A DNA stretch of 64,000 nucleotides from Pantoea alhagi. GTDB taxonomy: Bacteria; Pseudomonadota; Gammaproteobacteria; Enterobacterales; Enterobacteriaceae. This document shows, one piece after another, positions 24,380 through 33,002 of the stretch. The position numbers were made by a program, and so were the translations under genes. The notes beneath the pieces are model-generated. The model was not told the DNA's origin and searched no databases. It was given only the letters and a program-made list of their open reading frames with translations. The number at the start of each line of letters is the position of its first letter. Position 1 is the stretch's first letter. The stretch is taken from assembly GCF_002101395.1 (NCBI RefSeq), contig NZ_CP019706.1, forward strand, positions 2,294,001 through 2,358,000. The letters run 5' to 3'.

Positions 24380-24781
24380 TTATTACCGTCCACATAACAA
24401 GAAGTGATCATAACAGTAAAGTTAGCGATGCCTTCTTTTTCTATAATTTCCTTTATCCTTTTATACATGATAACACTGTTTGTGACCTTATTGGCTAACC
24501 TTTCTGTTCCAGGCAACAGGCAGCCTTCGGTATCCTGGGGTAATTCCCTGGGTGAATGCATTAAATAGCTTAGGCGGGTTATGTTTTACAAACTTTCCGC
24601 TTGTATGCCATACAAGTCGGTAACTTCCTTCCGGGATCCTTTTTTTTAAGCGTGGGGTGACGGTATCAGGTCCGGGACATTCCAGAAAATAGTCTTTAAT
24701 ATTTGTGCCAGAGATACTGAATTCGCTAATGGTAGATAACGTGGTTTGCCATTTTCGCTGAACAAATATTGTGTACGCCAT
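24376..24781 (-). pseudogene. Broken DUF5675-family gene (frame disrupted)
   Basis: Two overlapping frames together make one DUF5675-like protein. The first (24781 down to about 24560) runs MAYTIFVQRKW...KRIPEGSYRLVWHTSGKFVKHNPPKLFN and has a GGT-type ribosome binding site (AGGAGGT upstream at about 24794-24788). The second frame carries the expected continuation LMHSPRELPQDTEGCLLPGT and runs to the stop at 24376. The IPEGSYRL and H-P-x-x-x-P-x-DTEGC elements are both needed for the family fold, but they lie in different frames. The switch must fall near 24545-24565, and about eight residues seem missing there, so a small deletion is likely. DUF5675 proteins are thought to act on peptidoglycan; the DTEGC box resembles L,D-transpeptidase-like motifs. 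A sequencing error is the alternative. Confidence 0.6.
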
Positions 24782-25204
24782 AGCTATAACCTCCTTGTTA
24801 TGTAAAGTACGTATCCCTTTAAGTCGTCAGCCGGAATTTTATAAATACAATGCCCAGAATGCTGTCAGGATGGGTTAAACGCCATAGCATTTTGTGAAGT
24901 AAGTTATTAACCAGAAGGAAAAAATTACAGGGAGAAATAAATAATGAGTTATCAACAGATTACACTGAAATATAACCCGCTGAAATTATGAATGTTGTTT
25001 ATCTGAACGAGGAGATCAGGGCCGTTTTAATTAGATTCACCGTTTTAAAATTAACAGGAAAGGGAATATTGCCGGGCTTTCCAATGATGAGAAAATGATT
25101 CCCGTCTGATAGCAGTAGTCAGGTGACAGAGGAAATAAAAAGCTCAATGTGTCTGCTAAATAGATAAGCCGGTCACAATGAGCTTTGCGTTTTAATTAAA
25201 AAGA
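24782..25204. other. AT-rich gap between the DUF5675 patch and hemW
   Basis: This 423-base gap has no full gene. A 15-codon frame at 24944-24991 (MSYQQITLKYNPLKL) has a GGGAG ribosome binding site and then stops. It may be the stump of a lost gene. A terminator-like hairpin for hemW lies at 25139-25186. Confidence 0.45.
25139..25186 (-). terminator. Terminator downstream of hemW
   Basis: AAAGCTCA (25139-25146) pairs with TGAGCTTT (25179-25186), with an inner TGTG/CACA pairing. On the minus strand the stem is followed by a T-rich run. It lies 19 bases after the hemW stop. Confidence 0.6.
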
Positions 25205-26341
25205 TTATTCCGCCAGAAACAGTTCCAGCAGCGAATTAAGGAACAGTTTGCCTTTCTCCGTCACCTGCCAATATTCAGGCGTTTCCGTCAGGTAGCCTTT
25301 CTCCAGTGCGCTATCCAGCTGCGGTCGAATAATGGCTTCATCCAGGCCGGTATAACGCATAAATTCGCCGCGCGGCGCGGGCTCCAGCAGGCGGAAACGA
25401 TTCATAAAGAACTCAAAAGGCTTATCTTCATCCGCCACCTCATACTGCTTATCCAGGTACTCTCCTGACATAAAGCCGCGTGGATGGCGCGTTTTTATGG
25501 TACGCACGATCCGGCCATCCGGTTGCGTTAGCTTGCTGTGCGCGCCGCAGCCAATCCCCAGATAATCACCGAACCGCCAATAGTTCAGGTTATGCTCGCA
25601 ACGATAGCCAGGTTTAGCGTAGGCCGACGTTTCATACTGCTCATAGCCCGCCGCCGACAGCAACTGATGACCCTGCTCAAAAATATCCCACAGCGCGTCA
25701 TCATTAGGCAGCACTGGCGGACGCGAGGCAAACAGCGTATTCGGTTCAATCGTCAGCTGATACCAGGAAAGGTGCGGCGGATTAAGCGCGATCGCCTGAC
25801 GCAGATCGTCCAGCGCCTCGGTCAGCGATTGATCGGGCAGGCCGTGCATCAAATCGAGGTTAAAACTACGCAGCCCAAGACCGGCGGCCAGGTGAGCCGC
25901 GCGCTTTGCTTCTTCCGGGCCGTGAATGCGACCAAGACGCTGTAGCTTAAGCGGACTAAAGCTCTGTACGCCGATGGAAATACGGTTTACACCAGCCGCC
26001 TGATAAGCGCTGAAACGATCGGCTTCCACCGTACCGGGATTCGCTTCCATGGTGATTTCTGCCCCGGCAGCCAGCGGCAGACGCGCCCGTACGCCGTCCA
26101 GCAGCAGCTGCATGGCGTGGCTGCTTAACAGACTGGGCGTACCGCCGCCGATAAAGATTGTGGCCACTTCGCGTCCGTGGGTTAACGGCAGGTCGCGATC
26201 CAGATCGGCCAGCAGGTGATTAACATATTCCTCATGCGGCACCTCGCCTTTTAAGGCGTGCGAGTTGAAATCGCAGTAGGGACATTTCTGCACGCACCAG
26301 GGAATATGAATATAGAGGCTGAGCGGTGGAAGATTAGCCAT
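25205..26341 (-). CDS. hemW: Radical SAM family heme chaperone
   Basis: A 378-residue radical SAM protein that binds heme and is proposed to deliver it to membrane respiratory proteins; it was long annotated as a coproporphyrinogen oxidase homologue. The [4Fe-4S]/SAM motif CxxxCxYC is in IHIPWCVQKCPYCDFNSH (about residues 12-29). GGGTPSLL lies near 67, EANPGTVE near 100 and the family-typical RISIGVQSFSP near 120. A C-terminal winged-helix-like region follows. The gene overlaps the end of rdgB by eight bases, forming the rdgB-hemW unit seen in E. coli. Confidence 0.95.
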   Translation of the reverse strand: MANLPPLSLYIHIPWCVQKCPYCDFNSHALKGEVPHEEYVNHLLADLDRDLPLTHGREVATIFIGGGTPSLLSSHAMQLLLDGVRARLPLAAGAEITMEANPGTVEADRFSAYQAAGVNRISIGVQSFSPLKLQRLGRIHGPEEAKRAAHLAAGLGLRSFNLDLMHGLPDQSLTEALDDLRQAIALNPPHLSWYQLTIEPNTLFASRPPVLPNDDALWDIFEQGHQLLSAAGYEQYETSAYAKPGYRCEHNLNYWRFGDYLGIGCGAHSKLTQPDGRIVRTIKTRHPRGFMSGEYLDKQYEVADEDKPFEFFMNRFRLLEPAPRGEFMRYTGLDEAIIRPQLDSALEKGYLTETPEYWQVTEKGKLFLNSLLELFLAE

Positions 26342-26927
26342 TACGCATCGCTTCCAGCAGCAGAGTCAGCGCCTGGCCGCGATGAGAAACCGCGAGCTTT
26401 TCCGCTTTGCTCAGCTCAGCTGCGGTTTTACCCAGCTCAGGGAGATAGAAAATCGGATCGTAGCCAAAACCACCAACTCCCGTCGGCGTGCGGATAATTT
26501 CACCGCGCCAACTGCCGTGGCATACCAGCGGTGTCGGATCGGTTGCATGACGCAGATAAACCAGCACGCAGTGAAACTGCGCCTGGCGCTGGCCTTCCGG
26601 GATATCCTGCAGCGCATCCAGCAGCTTCTCCAGATTTTGCCGATCGCTGGCCGCCTCGCCGGCGTAGCGCGCCGAATAGATCCCAGGCGCGCCACCGAGC
26701 GTATCTACCGCCAGACCTGAATCATCGGCAATGGCTGGCAGGCCGGTTACCTGGGCGGCATGGCGCGCTTTCAGAATGGCGTTTTCAATAAAGGTTAAGC
26801 CGGTTTCCTCTGCGGACTCTACGCCCAGATCGGTTTGCGCCACAATATTCAGGCCAAAATCAGCCAGTAGATCGGCCAGTTCACGCACTTTGCCCGGGTT
26901 ACCGGTGGCGAGGACAACTTTTTGCAT
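26334..26927 (-). CDS. rdgB: dITP/XTP pyrophosphatase
   Basis: A 197-residue nucleotide-pool sanitising enzyme that hydrolyses dITP, XTP and ITP to monophosphates. It has the N-terminal VVLATGNPGKVREL (residues 4-17), the acidic ADDSGLAVD segment (about 67) with the catalytic Asp, GAPGIYSARYAG (about 79) and GFGYDPIFYLPELGKT (about 152). Length equals E. coli RdgB. It is directly preceded by yggT; the yggU gene that sits between them in E. coli is absent. Confidence 0.96.
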   Translation of the reverse strand: MQKVVLATGNPGKVRELADLLADFGLNIVAQTDLGVESAEETGLTFIENAILKARHAAQVTGLPAIADDSGLAVDTLGGAPGIYSARYAGEAASDRQNLEKLLDALQDIPEGQRQAQFHCVLVYLRHATDPTPLVCHGSWRGEIIRTPTGVGGFGYDPIFYLPELGKTAAELSKAEKLAVSHRGQALTLLLEAMRNG

Positions 26928-26962
26928 ATCAGTTCCAGAAACGTTTACGGCGATAACAATAA

Positions 26963-27526
26963 TTACAGCTGCGCCCAGCCAGGGATGAAATCCATGCCCA
27001 GGAAGTTCAGCATATAGAGGATCAGAATGACCACCATGGCGGAGAAGTCGATACCGCCCATTGCCGGCAGAAAGCGACGCACAGGTGCCATCAGCGGTTC
27101 GGTCAGCTGAATCAGTACATAATCCACCGGATTACGACCCTGACTTATCCAGCTCATCAACGAACGGACGATAATCACCCAGAATACCAGGACGCCAGCC
27201 GCTTTCACCAGCGAGACCAGACCGAAATAGAAGAACACCGGATCGAACAGGAAAACGCTGCTCTGAAGCGCGAAAACCAGGGTAAACATCAGCACGCTAA
27301 GCACATAGGCCAGCAGCAGCGATGCGGTATCCAACGGACCGACAGAAGGAATAACGCGGCGCAGCGGCTTGATTACCGGCTGGGTAATTTTGACCACAAA
27401 CTGGGAGAACGGGTTATAAAAATCGCATCTTGCCCACTGCATCCAGATGCGCAGCAACAACACTTTCACGTACAGATTAATCAGCGTCGTTACCAGGAAA
27501 GTCAACGTCAGCATGAGGTTCCTCAA
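26963..27526 (-). CDS. yggT: YggT family integral membrane protein
   Basis: A 187-residue inner-membrane protein with two YggT repeats. Each repeat has hydrophobic helices and a conserved loop: WMQWARCDFYNPFSQFVVKITQP (first, about residues 28-50) and MSWISQGRNPVDYVLIQLTEP (second, about 122-142). Function is not established; E. coli YggT has been linked to osmotic tolerance and YggT relatives to division-ring placement. The start directly abuts the yggS stop. Confidence 0.93.
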   Translation of the reverse strand: MRNLMLTLTFLVTTLINLYVKVLLLRIWMQWARCDFYNPFSQFVVKITQPVIKPLRRVIPSVGPLDTASLLLAYVLSVLMFTLVFALQSSVFLFDPVFFYFGLVSLVKAAGVLVFWVIIVRSLMSWISQGRNPVDYVLIQLTEPLMAPVRRFLPAMGGIDFSAMVVILILYMLNFLGMDFIPGWAQL

Positions 27527-28234
27527 TTATTGTTGTGGGGGAGTGGTGCCGTAATCACGCGCGCCGAAAATAGCGGTGCCGATACGAACCATGGTACTGC
27601 CTGCCGCAATCGCGGCCTCCATATCGTCGCTCATTCCCAGAGAAAGTGTATCGACGGATGGATAATGCTGTTTCAGCGAGGCCAGCGCATCTGCCATCTT
27701 CTGACAGACCGCCAGCTGGCGCTGGTAATCTTTCTCCGGCGCCGGAATCGCCATCAGCCCGCGCAACCGCAAATGCGGCAGCGCTGCAACTGCCTGTGCC
27801 AGTTCCGGCAGCGCCTCAAGCATAATGCCCGATTTACTGTTTTCGTCACTGATATTTACCTGAATTAACACATTCAGCGGCGGCAGATGTGGCGGACGTT
27901 GATCGTTCAGGCGCGTAGCAATACGTAAGCGATCCACCGTATGACACCAGGCAAAATTCTCCGCTACCAGACGGCTCTTATTGGATTGCAGCGGACCGAT
28001 AAAGTGCCATTCAGGGTGACTGTGGGCTAATGCCTGAATTTTATCCACGCCTTCCTGAACGTAATTCTCACCAAAGGCAAGCTGTCCTGCCTGCAGGGCT
28101 TCTGCGACAGCGCTCGCAGGTTTGGTTTTACTGACGGCAAGCAGCGTAATTTCTTGTGGATCGCGGCCGCAACGCGACGCCGCCGCGGCGATACGCTGGC
28201 GAACTTCCTGTAAGTTGTGCTGAATAGAAGTCAT
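27527..28234 (-). CDS. yggS: YggS family pyridoxal phosphate homeostasis protein
   Basis: A 235-residue PLP-binding protein that keeps vitamin B6 and amino-acid pools balanced. It folds like the alanine racemase barrel without the second domain. The PLP lysine is in LLAVSKTKPASAV (about residue 36). FGENYVQEGVDKI lies near 55, WHFIGPLQSNKSR near 75 and LSLGMSDDMEAAIAAGSTMVRIGTAIFG near 200. The frame is open upstream to 28516, but family length and homology set the start at 28234, with its promoter facing yggR. Confidence 0.95.
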   Translation of the reverse strand: MTSIQHNLQEVRQRIAAAASRCGRDPQEITLLAVSKTKPASAVAEALQAGQLAFGENYVQEGVDKIQALAHSHPEWHFIGPLQSNKSRLVAENFAWCHTVDRLRIATRLNDQRPPHLPPLNVLIQVNISDENSKSGIMLEALPELAQAVAALPHLRLRGLMAIPAPEKDYQRQLAVCQKMADALASLKQHYPSVDTLSLGMSDDMEAAIAAGSTMVRIGTAIFGARDYGTTPPQQ

Positions 28235-28249
28235 AGTCAGGAGAAAATC

Positions 28250-29278
28250 ATGGATGTGGAAGAAATCGTGGCCCTTAGTGTAAAGCATAATGCTGCCGAT
28301 CTGCATCTTTGTAGTGGACATTTGCCGCGCTGGCGTCTGGATGGCGTGCTGCAACCCATCCCCGATCAGCCGCCAACCTGTACCGCAATGCTGGAGGCGC
28401 TGCGTGAGCGCTGGCTGGATGCTGATCAGCAGGCCAGCCTGACGCAGAACGGAGACATTGATTTTGCGATAAGCACACGCAGCGGGCAGCGCCTGCGCGC
28501 AAATCTGTTTCAGCAACGGCAGGGTATATCGCTGGCGCTGCGTGTGATTAGCAACTGCTGTCCAACGCTGGATGCACTGCGGCTGCCTGCCAGCGTTCCG
28601 GCGCTGCTGGAGCAGCAGGATGGCCTGATCCTGATTACCGGCGCCACCGGTAGCGGCAAGTCAACCACGCTGGCCTCAATGGTAGATGCCTTAAATCAGC
28701 AGGCGGCTCGCCACATTATTACGCTGGAAGATCCCATTGAGTTTATTCACCTCAGCCGCCGGTCGCTGATTCAGCAGCGGCAAATCGGTCAGCATTGCAG
28801 CAGTTTTCAGCAGGGATTACGGGCGGCGCTGCGCGAAGATCCCGATGTGATACTGCTGGGAGAGCTACGCGATCTGGAGACAATTCGCTTGGCGCTGACG
28901 GCGGCAGAAACCGGGCATCTGGTGCTGGCGACGCTGCATACGCGCAATGCGGCGCAGGCGGTGGATCGCCTGATAGATGTTTTTCCGTCTGAGCAGAAAA
29001 ACCTGGTGCGCAGCCAGCTGGCGTCCAGCCTGAAGGCGGTGGTCGCCCAACGACTGGTGGCGGCGAAAGAGGGAGGGCGCGTTGGGCTGTATGAAGTGTT
29101 AATCAATACGCCCGCGATCGCGAACCTGATCCGTGAGGGGAAAACCCATCAGATTGCAGGCCTGCTGCAAACCGGGATGCAGTCAGGTATGCAGACCTTC
29201 GAACAGAGCCTGCTACAGCGGCAGCAACAGGGGCTGACTGTCAGGCCGGATAGTTCTCAAACCAGCTTTCCAGGATGA
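28250..29278 (+). CDS. yggR: PilT-like twitching motility ATPase family protein YggR
   Basis: A 342-residue cytosolic ATPase of the type II secretion/PilT superfamily. The Walker A motif GATGSGKSTTLASM lies near residue 131. The Asp box is in TLEDPIEFIH, the Walker B in DPDVILLGELRDLET (about 200) and the His box in GHLVLATLHTRNAAQAVDR (about 225). Complete pilus genes are not in the window, so a role in retraction is only inferred; in E. coli the homologue has no known phenotype. The ATG at 28250 has CAGGAG upstream. The start lies 15 bases from the divergent yggS. Its end overlaps the convergent ruvX gene by 38 bases. Confidence 0.92.
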   Translation: MDVEEIVALSVKHNAADLHLCSGHLPRWRLDGVLQPIPDQPPTCTAMLEALRERWLDADQQASLTQNGDIDFAISTRSGQRLRANLFQQRQGISLALRVISNCCPTLDALRLPASVPALLEQQDGLILITGATGSGKSTTLASMVDALNQQAARHIITLEDPIEFIHLSRRSLIQQRQIGQHCSSFQQGLRAALREDPDVILLGELRDLETIRLALTAAETGHLVLATLHTRNAAQAVDRLIDVFPSEQKNLVRSQLASSLKAVVAQRLVAAKEGGRVGLYEVLINTPAIANLIREGKTHQIAGLLQTGMQSGMQTFEQSLLQRQQQGLTVRPDSSQTSFPG

Positions 29279-29663
29279 TCACCGCCGAAAGCGAATCGAC
29301 GCTGCCTTTCGTGAGCGCTTTATAGCCGCCACGAGCAAACAGATCGGCGCGTGCCTCAACGGTACTGAGCCGCTCATCATGTAAAACAACCTGCACGCCA
29401 AAACGGCCATGAAGCCGGTTAGCAAACTTACGCGCCCTGGCGGTCAGCGGTTGTTCGGTGCCGTCCATATTAAGCGGCAGGCCGACCACTACCTGCTGCG
29501 GCTGCCATTCCTGTAACAGTCGTTCAATCTGTTCCCAGTTGGGCACGCCATCCTGCGCTTTCAGGGCGGTTAAAGGGCGCGCGGTGCCGGTAAGAGGCTG
29601 GCCTACCGCGACGCCGATGCTTTTGGTGCCAAAATCAAACGCCAGAAGTGTCATGTTGCTCAT
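29241..29663 (-). CDS. ruvX: YqgF/RuvX family RNase H-fold nuclease
   Basis: A 140-residue protein with the RNase H fold used by RuvC-type resolvases; in E. coli YqgF is essential and acts in 16S rRNA 5' processing. The first catalytic Asp is in LLAFDFGTKSIGVAVGQ (about residue 8), the second acidic residue is in HDERLSTVEA (about 98) and the third is in KGSVDSLSAVIILE (about 121). The start shares one base with the yqgE stop (TGATG), so the two are coupled. The 3' end overlaps convergent yggR. Confidence 0.94.
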   Translation of the reverse strand: MSNMTLLAFDFGTKSIGVAVGQPLTGTARPLTALKAQDGVPNWEQIERLLQEWQPQQVVVGLPLNMDGTEQPLTARARKFANRLHGRFGVQVVLHDERLSTVEARADLFARGGYKALTKGSVDSLSAVIILESWFENYPA

Positions 29664-30226
29664 CAGGCGTGACCTGCCTCGCTGGTGATGTTGTGTATAT
29701 CTATGCCGATGCTTTTTGCTGCTTCACGCCAGCGTTCAGCAATAGGTGTCTGGAACAGAATATTGCTGTTAGCAGGGGTGGTAAGCCAGGCATTTTCCAG
29801 CAGTTCGCCTTCCAGCTGATCTTTCTCCCAGGCGCAGTAGCCTAACGCCACCAGCACCTGCTCCGGCTGTTCCGGCGTCCCAAGAGATTCCAGAACATCG
29901 CGCGAGGTGGTTATGACGGTATTATCGGAGATACGGATACTGGAGGCGAATGTGTGCTGGGCAGAATGCAAAATAAAGCCGCGATCTTCGGCCAGCGGGC
30001 CGCCGGAGAACACCGGCTTATCCAGTTTAACCTGCGGGTCGCGCGGTGAGGGCGCAATTTTTAACTTAGTGAGGATACCTTCAACCGTCAGGTTCTCCAT
30101 CGGCTTATTGATAATCAATCCCATGGCGCCGTCCTGATTATGCTCACAGATATACACCACCGAACGTTTAAACAGCGGATCCTGGAGGGCGGGCATCGCA
30201 ATCAAAAAATGGTGCTGTAAATTCAT
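29663..30226 (-). CDS. yqgE: YqgE/AlgH family protein
   Basis: A 187-residue cytosolic protein of the UPF0301 family. It begins MNLQHHFLIAMPALQDPLFKRSVVYICEH and contains GAMGLIINKP (about residue 35) and DKPVFSGGPLAEDRGFILH (about 70). Molecular function is not known; Pseudomonas AlgH affects alginate regulation. A GTG two codons upstream is an alternative start, but the ATG at 30226 matches the family. It is coupled to ruvX and follows gshB. Confidence 0.92.
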   Translation of the reverse strand: MNLQHHFLIAMPALQDPLFKRSVVYICEHNQDGAMGLIINKPMENLTVEGILTKLKIAPSPRDPQVKLDKPVFSGGPLAEDRGFILHSAQHTFASSIRISDNTVITTSRDVLESLGTPEQPEQVLVALGYCAWEKDQLEGELLENAWLTTPANSNILFQTPIAERWREAAKSIGIDIHNITSEAGHA

Positions 30227-30306
30227 TCTCACTCGTCTGAATACGGGTTAACGGCGAACAGCAGGCCATTAACGGGTTGAAGACGGGGCTATTGCCCCGT
30301 TCAAAT

Positions 30307-31251
30307 TTATGCCAGGCGCTTCTCGATGGCATCCATCAACATACCGGTGATGGAGACCGGGAAGGCGGCTTCGATTTCACGAATGCAGGTTGGACTGGTT
30401 ACGTTAATCTCGGTCAGCTTGTCACCGATAATATCCAGCCCAACAAAGATCAGGCCTTTTTGCTTCAGCGTGGGTCCAACGCGACGCGCGATTTCCCAGT
30501 CGCTTTCGCTCAGCGGACGCGCTTCACCGCGCCCACCGGCGGCCAGATTGCCACGCGTTTCACCCGACTGAGGAATACGCGCCAGGCAATAAGGAACGGG
30601 TTCGCCATCCACCACCAGCACGCGCTTATCACCTTCTTTGATCGCTGGCAGATAATTTTGCGCCATGCAGAAGAAGCTGCCGTGGTTAGTCAGCGTCTCC
30701 AGGATCACCGCAAGGTTAGGATCGTCCTGTTTCACACGGAAAATGGAGGAGCCACCCATGCCGTCCAGCGGCTTCAGAATAATGTCGCCATGCTGGTGCC
30801 AGAACTCTCGGATCCGCTTCGCATCGCGTGTAACCAGCGTATCGGGCGTTAACCCGGCAAACCAGGCGGTAAATAGCTTTTCATTACAGTCGCGCAGGCT
30901 CTGCGGTTTGTTAACGATCAGCACGCCCTGTTCTTCCGCACGCTCCAGCATATAGGTGGCGTAGATAAATTCTGTGTCGAAAGGCGGATCTTTACGCATC
31001 AAAATCACGTTCAGCTCAGCCAGCGCAATATCCTGCTCGCTGCCAAACTCGAACCACTTATCGTAGTTCTGCTCAACGCTTAGCTGACGGGTACGCGCGC
31101 GCGCTTCACCGCCGCGTAACCAGAGATCGTTCATCTCCATATAGTGAATTTCGTAACCGCGGCGCTGTGCTTCCAGCAGCATTGCAAAGCTGGAGTCTTT
31201 TTTAATATTGATCGTCGTAATGGGATCCATGACGATGCCAAGCTTAATCAT
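30307..31251 (-). CDS. gshB: Glutathione synthetase
   Basis: A 314-residue ATP-grasp enzyme joining gamma-glutamylcysteine and glycine to make glutathione. It begins MIKLGIVMDPITTINIKKDSSF. The ATP-grasp core includes ILMRKDPPFDTEFIYATYMLE (about residues 84-104), ILKPLDGMGGSSIFRV (about 160), RVLVVDGEPVPYCLARIP (about 215) and the C-terminal EINVTSPTCIREIE. Length is close to the E. coli enzyme. The frame opens 17 codons earlier, but homology sets the start at 31251. It lies between rsmE and yqgE as in E. coli. Confidence 0.96.
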   Translation of the reverse strand: MIKLGIVMDPITTINIKKDSSFAMLLEAQRRGYEIHYMEMNDLWLRGGEARARTRQLSVEQNYDKWFEFGSEQDIALAELNVILMRKDPPFDTEFIYATYMLERAEEQGVLIVNKPQSLRDCNEKLFTAWFAGLTPDTLVTRDAKRIREFWHQHGDIILKPLDGMGGSSIFRVKQDDPNLAVILETLTNHGSFFCMAQNYLPAIKEGDKRVLVVDGEPVPYCLARIPQSGETRGNLAAGGRGEARPLSESDWEIARRVGPTLKQKGLIFVGLDIIGDKLTEINVTSPTCIREIEAAFPVSITGMLMDAIEKRLA

Positions 31252-31345
31252 TCTTCTCTCCTCGATCGGGCGGTCGGTATGCCGCTTGCCGCAGGTTGGC
31301 ATAAATTCTTTTTACAGGCTTAACGCAATGGGCCGCTTATTCAGC

Positions 31346-32077
31346 TTAACCCAGATCGCCAAACCTGACCTGGAGTGCCGTAATTGCAGTGAGCGCGGTA
31401 GTCTCGGTGCGCAGCACGCGTGGTCCAAGCAAAATATCGGTAAAACCATGCTGGCCGGTCATCGCGATCTCCTCAGCGGTTAATCCGCCTTCCGGGCCAA
31501 TCAGCAGGCGAACCCGCTCTACCGGCTGCGGCAGCGTATTAATGCTGTGTTGCGCTCGCGGATGCAGATTCAGCTTCAGTGCGTCATCCTGCTCGGCGCA
31601 CCAGGCCTCCAGCGACATCGCTTCACGGACTTCAGGCACCACATTGCGTCCGCACTGCTCGCAGGCGGCCACGGCAATTTTTTGCCATTGCTGAATCTTT
31701 TTGGCCTGCCGCTCGGCGTCCAGCTTTACGCCGCAGCGCTCAGAAAACAAGGGGGTAATAACATTAACGCCCAGTTCAATCGACTTCTGAATGGTAAATT
31801 CCATTTTTTCACCACGCGACATCACCTGTCCCAGGTGCAAATGAAGAGGCGACTCGCGGCTATCCATGCGGCTTTGCGTAACTTTGACCGTTACGCTGCG
31901 CTTATCGGCGCGCAAAATTTCAGCGTCAAAAACCAGATTACTGCCATCAAACAGTTCCAGCGCCTGGCCGCTGCCCATACGCAGCACGCGGCCAACATGA
32001 TTGGCAGCATCTTCGCTTAGCGCGATTTCATGACCCACCATCAGGGATTCGGGATGATAAATGCGGGGTTTTCGCAT
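31346..32077 (-). CDS. rsmE: 16S rRNA (uracil1498-N3)-methyltransferase
   Basis: A 243-residue SPOUT-class methyltransferase that modifies U1498 of 16S rRNA using SAM. The N-terminal PUA-like domain (about residues 1-70) has GHEIALSEDAANHVGRVLRMG. The catalytic domain carries the deep trefoil knot, with RVRLLIGPEGGLTAEE (about 192) and LGPRVLRTETTALTAITALQVRFGDLG at the end. The frame opens 22 codons earlier, but homology sets the start at 32077. Confidence 0.95.
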   Translation of the reverse strand: MRKPRIYHPESLMVGHEIALSEDAANHVGRVLRMGSGQALELFDGSNLVFDAEILRADKRSVTVKVTQSRMDSRESPLHLHLGQVMSRGEKMEFTIQKSIELGVNVITPLFSERCGVKLDAERQAKKIQQWQKIAVAACEQCGRNVVPEVREAMSLEAWCAEQDDALKLNLHPRAQHSINTLPQPVERVRLLIGPEGGLTAEEIAMTGQHGFTDILLGPRVLRTETTALTAITALQVRFGDLG

Positions 32078-32182
32078 GATATTCCTGATCATAACAGACC
32101 GCGCAGGCGCACGGCATAAAGTACCTTCGCATGACAGACGCACAGCCTGCCATGCGGTTATGTAAAGTTTAGGGCAGCGCTT

Positions 32183-32896
32183 TTAACGCTGACAAGCGCG
32201 CTCAACGTAAGGGTTGTGGTTTCCCTGAATTTTTGCGATGCGTTTATCACGTTCGCATTCCCAGGGCGTTACCGGATACTGCTTATCCCACACCTGCATC
32301 AGCTGGGTTTGCTGACGGGAAAGGCGCAGCTGGTAACGATCGCGCATATAAAAATACGTTCGGGCGATAACGCCACGCGCCCGGGCCGGTGGCTCTGCCA
32401 GCTTATTTTTAAAATCTATTTTCATTTCGCACTGGCCATACTGACGTTCGCTGCCGTTCCACTGGCTGTACATGAAGTTGCCGCGGTCGCCATTCACTTC
32501 GCCAATTGCCGGCTGCAGGTTATGTAAATCAGATTCTATCTGACGATAGCCTTCATCCTTGCTGCAATTTTTACGACCGCCGTCCTGCCAGCACTGGCGC
32601 TGGTGGCCGAATTGCCAGGCGGGAACCACATGTTCCCATTCGATGCGGCTGGCACGGTTGGCGTTTTTACGCACCTGATAGCCGCACGAGGCCAGATCGG
32701 GCACGCCTTTTTTCCCTTCCCAGTTAATCTTACAGCCACAGTAGAAAGAGCCTGGCGCATCGGCATTGATTTGCACAGCGACTTTCTTCGCCTGCTGAAA
32801 GTTATTCTGATGATAAGTATTTCCGCTCAGGCTGTGCGCGGCTAAAGGCGCAAGCAGAACAGAAAAGGCAGCGGTAAACAAAAATTTGCGAGACAT
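32183..32896 (-). CDS. endA: DNA-specific endonuclease I, periplasmic
   Basis: A 237-residue exported nuclease that cuts double-stranded DNA in the periplasm. It has a signal peptide (about residues 1-22, ending LAAHS). The beta-beta-alpha-metal active site is in RIEWEHVVPAWQFG (His near 90), with DLHNLQPAIGEVNGDRGNF (about 127) supplying further metal ligands. Several cysteines (CGCKINW, ASCGY, QCEM) can form disulfides. Order endA-rsmE-gshB is as in E. coli. Confidence 0.95.
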   Translation of the reverse strand: MSRKFLFTAAFSVLLAPLAAHSLSGNTYHQNNFQQAKKVAVQINADAPGSFYCGCKINWEGKKGVPDLASCGYQVRKNANRASRIEWEHVVPAWQFGHQRQCWQDGGRKNCSKDEGYRQIESDLHNLQPAIGEVNGDRGNFMYSQWNGSERQYGQCEMKIDFKNKLAEPPARARGVIARTYFYMRDRYQLRLSRQQTQLMQVWDKQYPVTPWECERDKRIAKIQGNHNPYVERACQR

Positions 32897-33002
32897 ATTC
32901 CATTTTTCAGCTGATGAAAAAGAGCGCGCAGCGTACCAGATTGCGCCGTCTGTCGGAATGCTAAAGGGCCGATCGGAGGGAAATGCGCATTAATCAGGCG
33001 GC

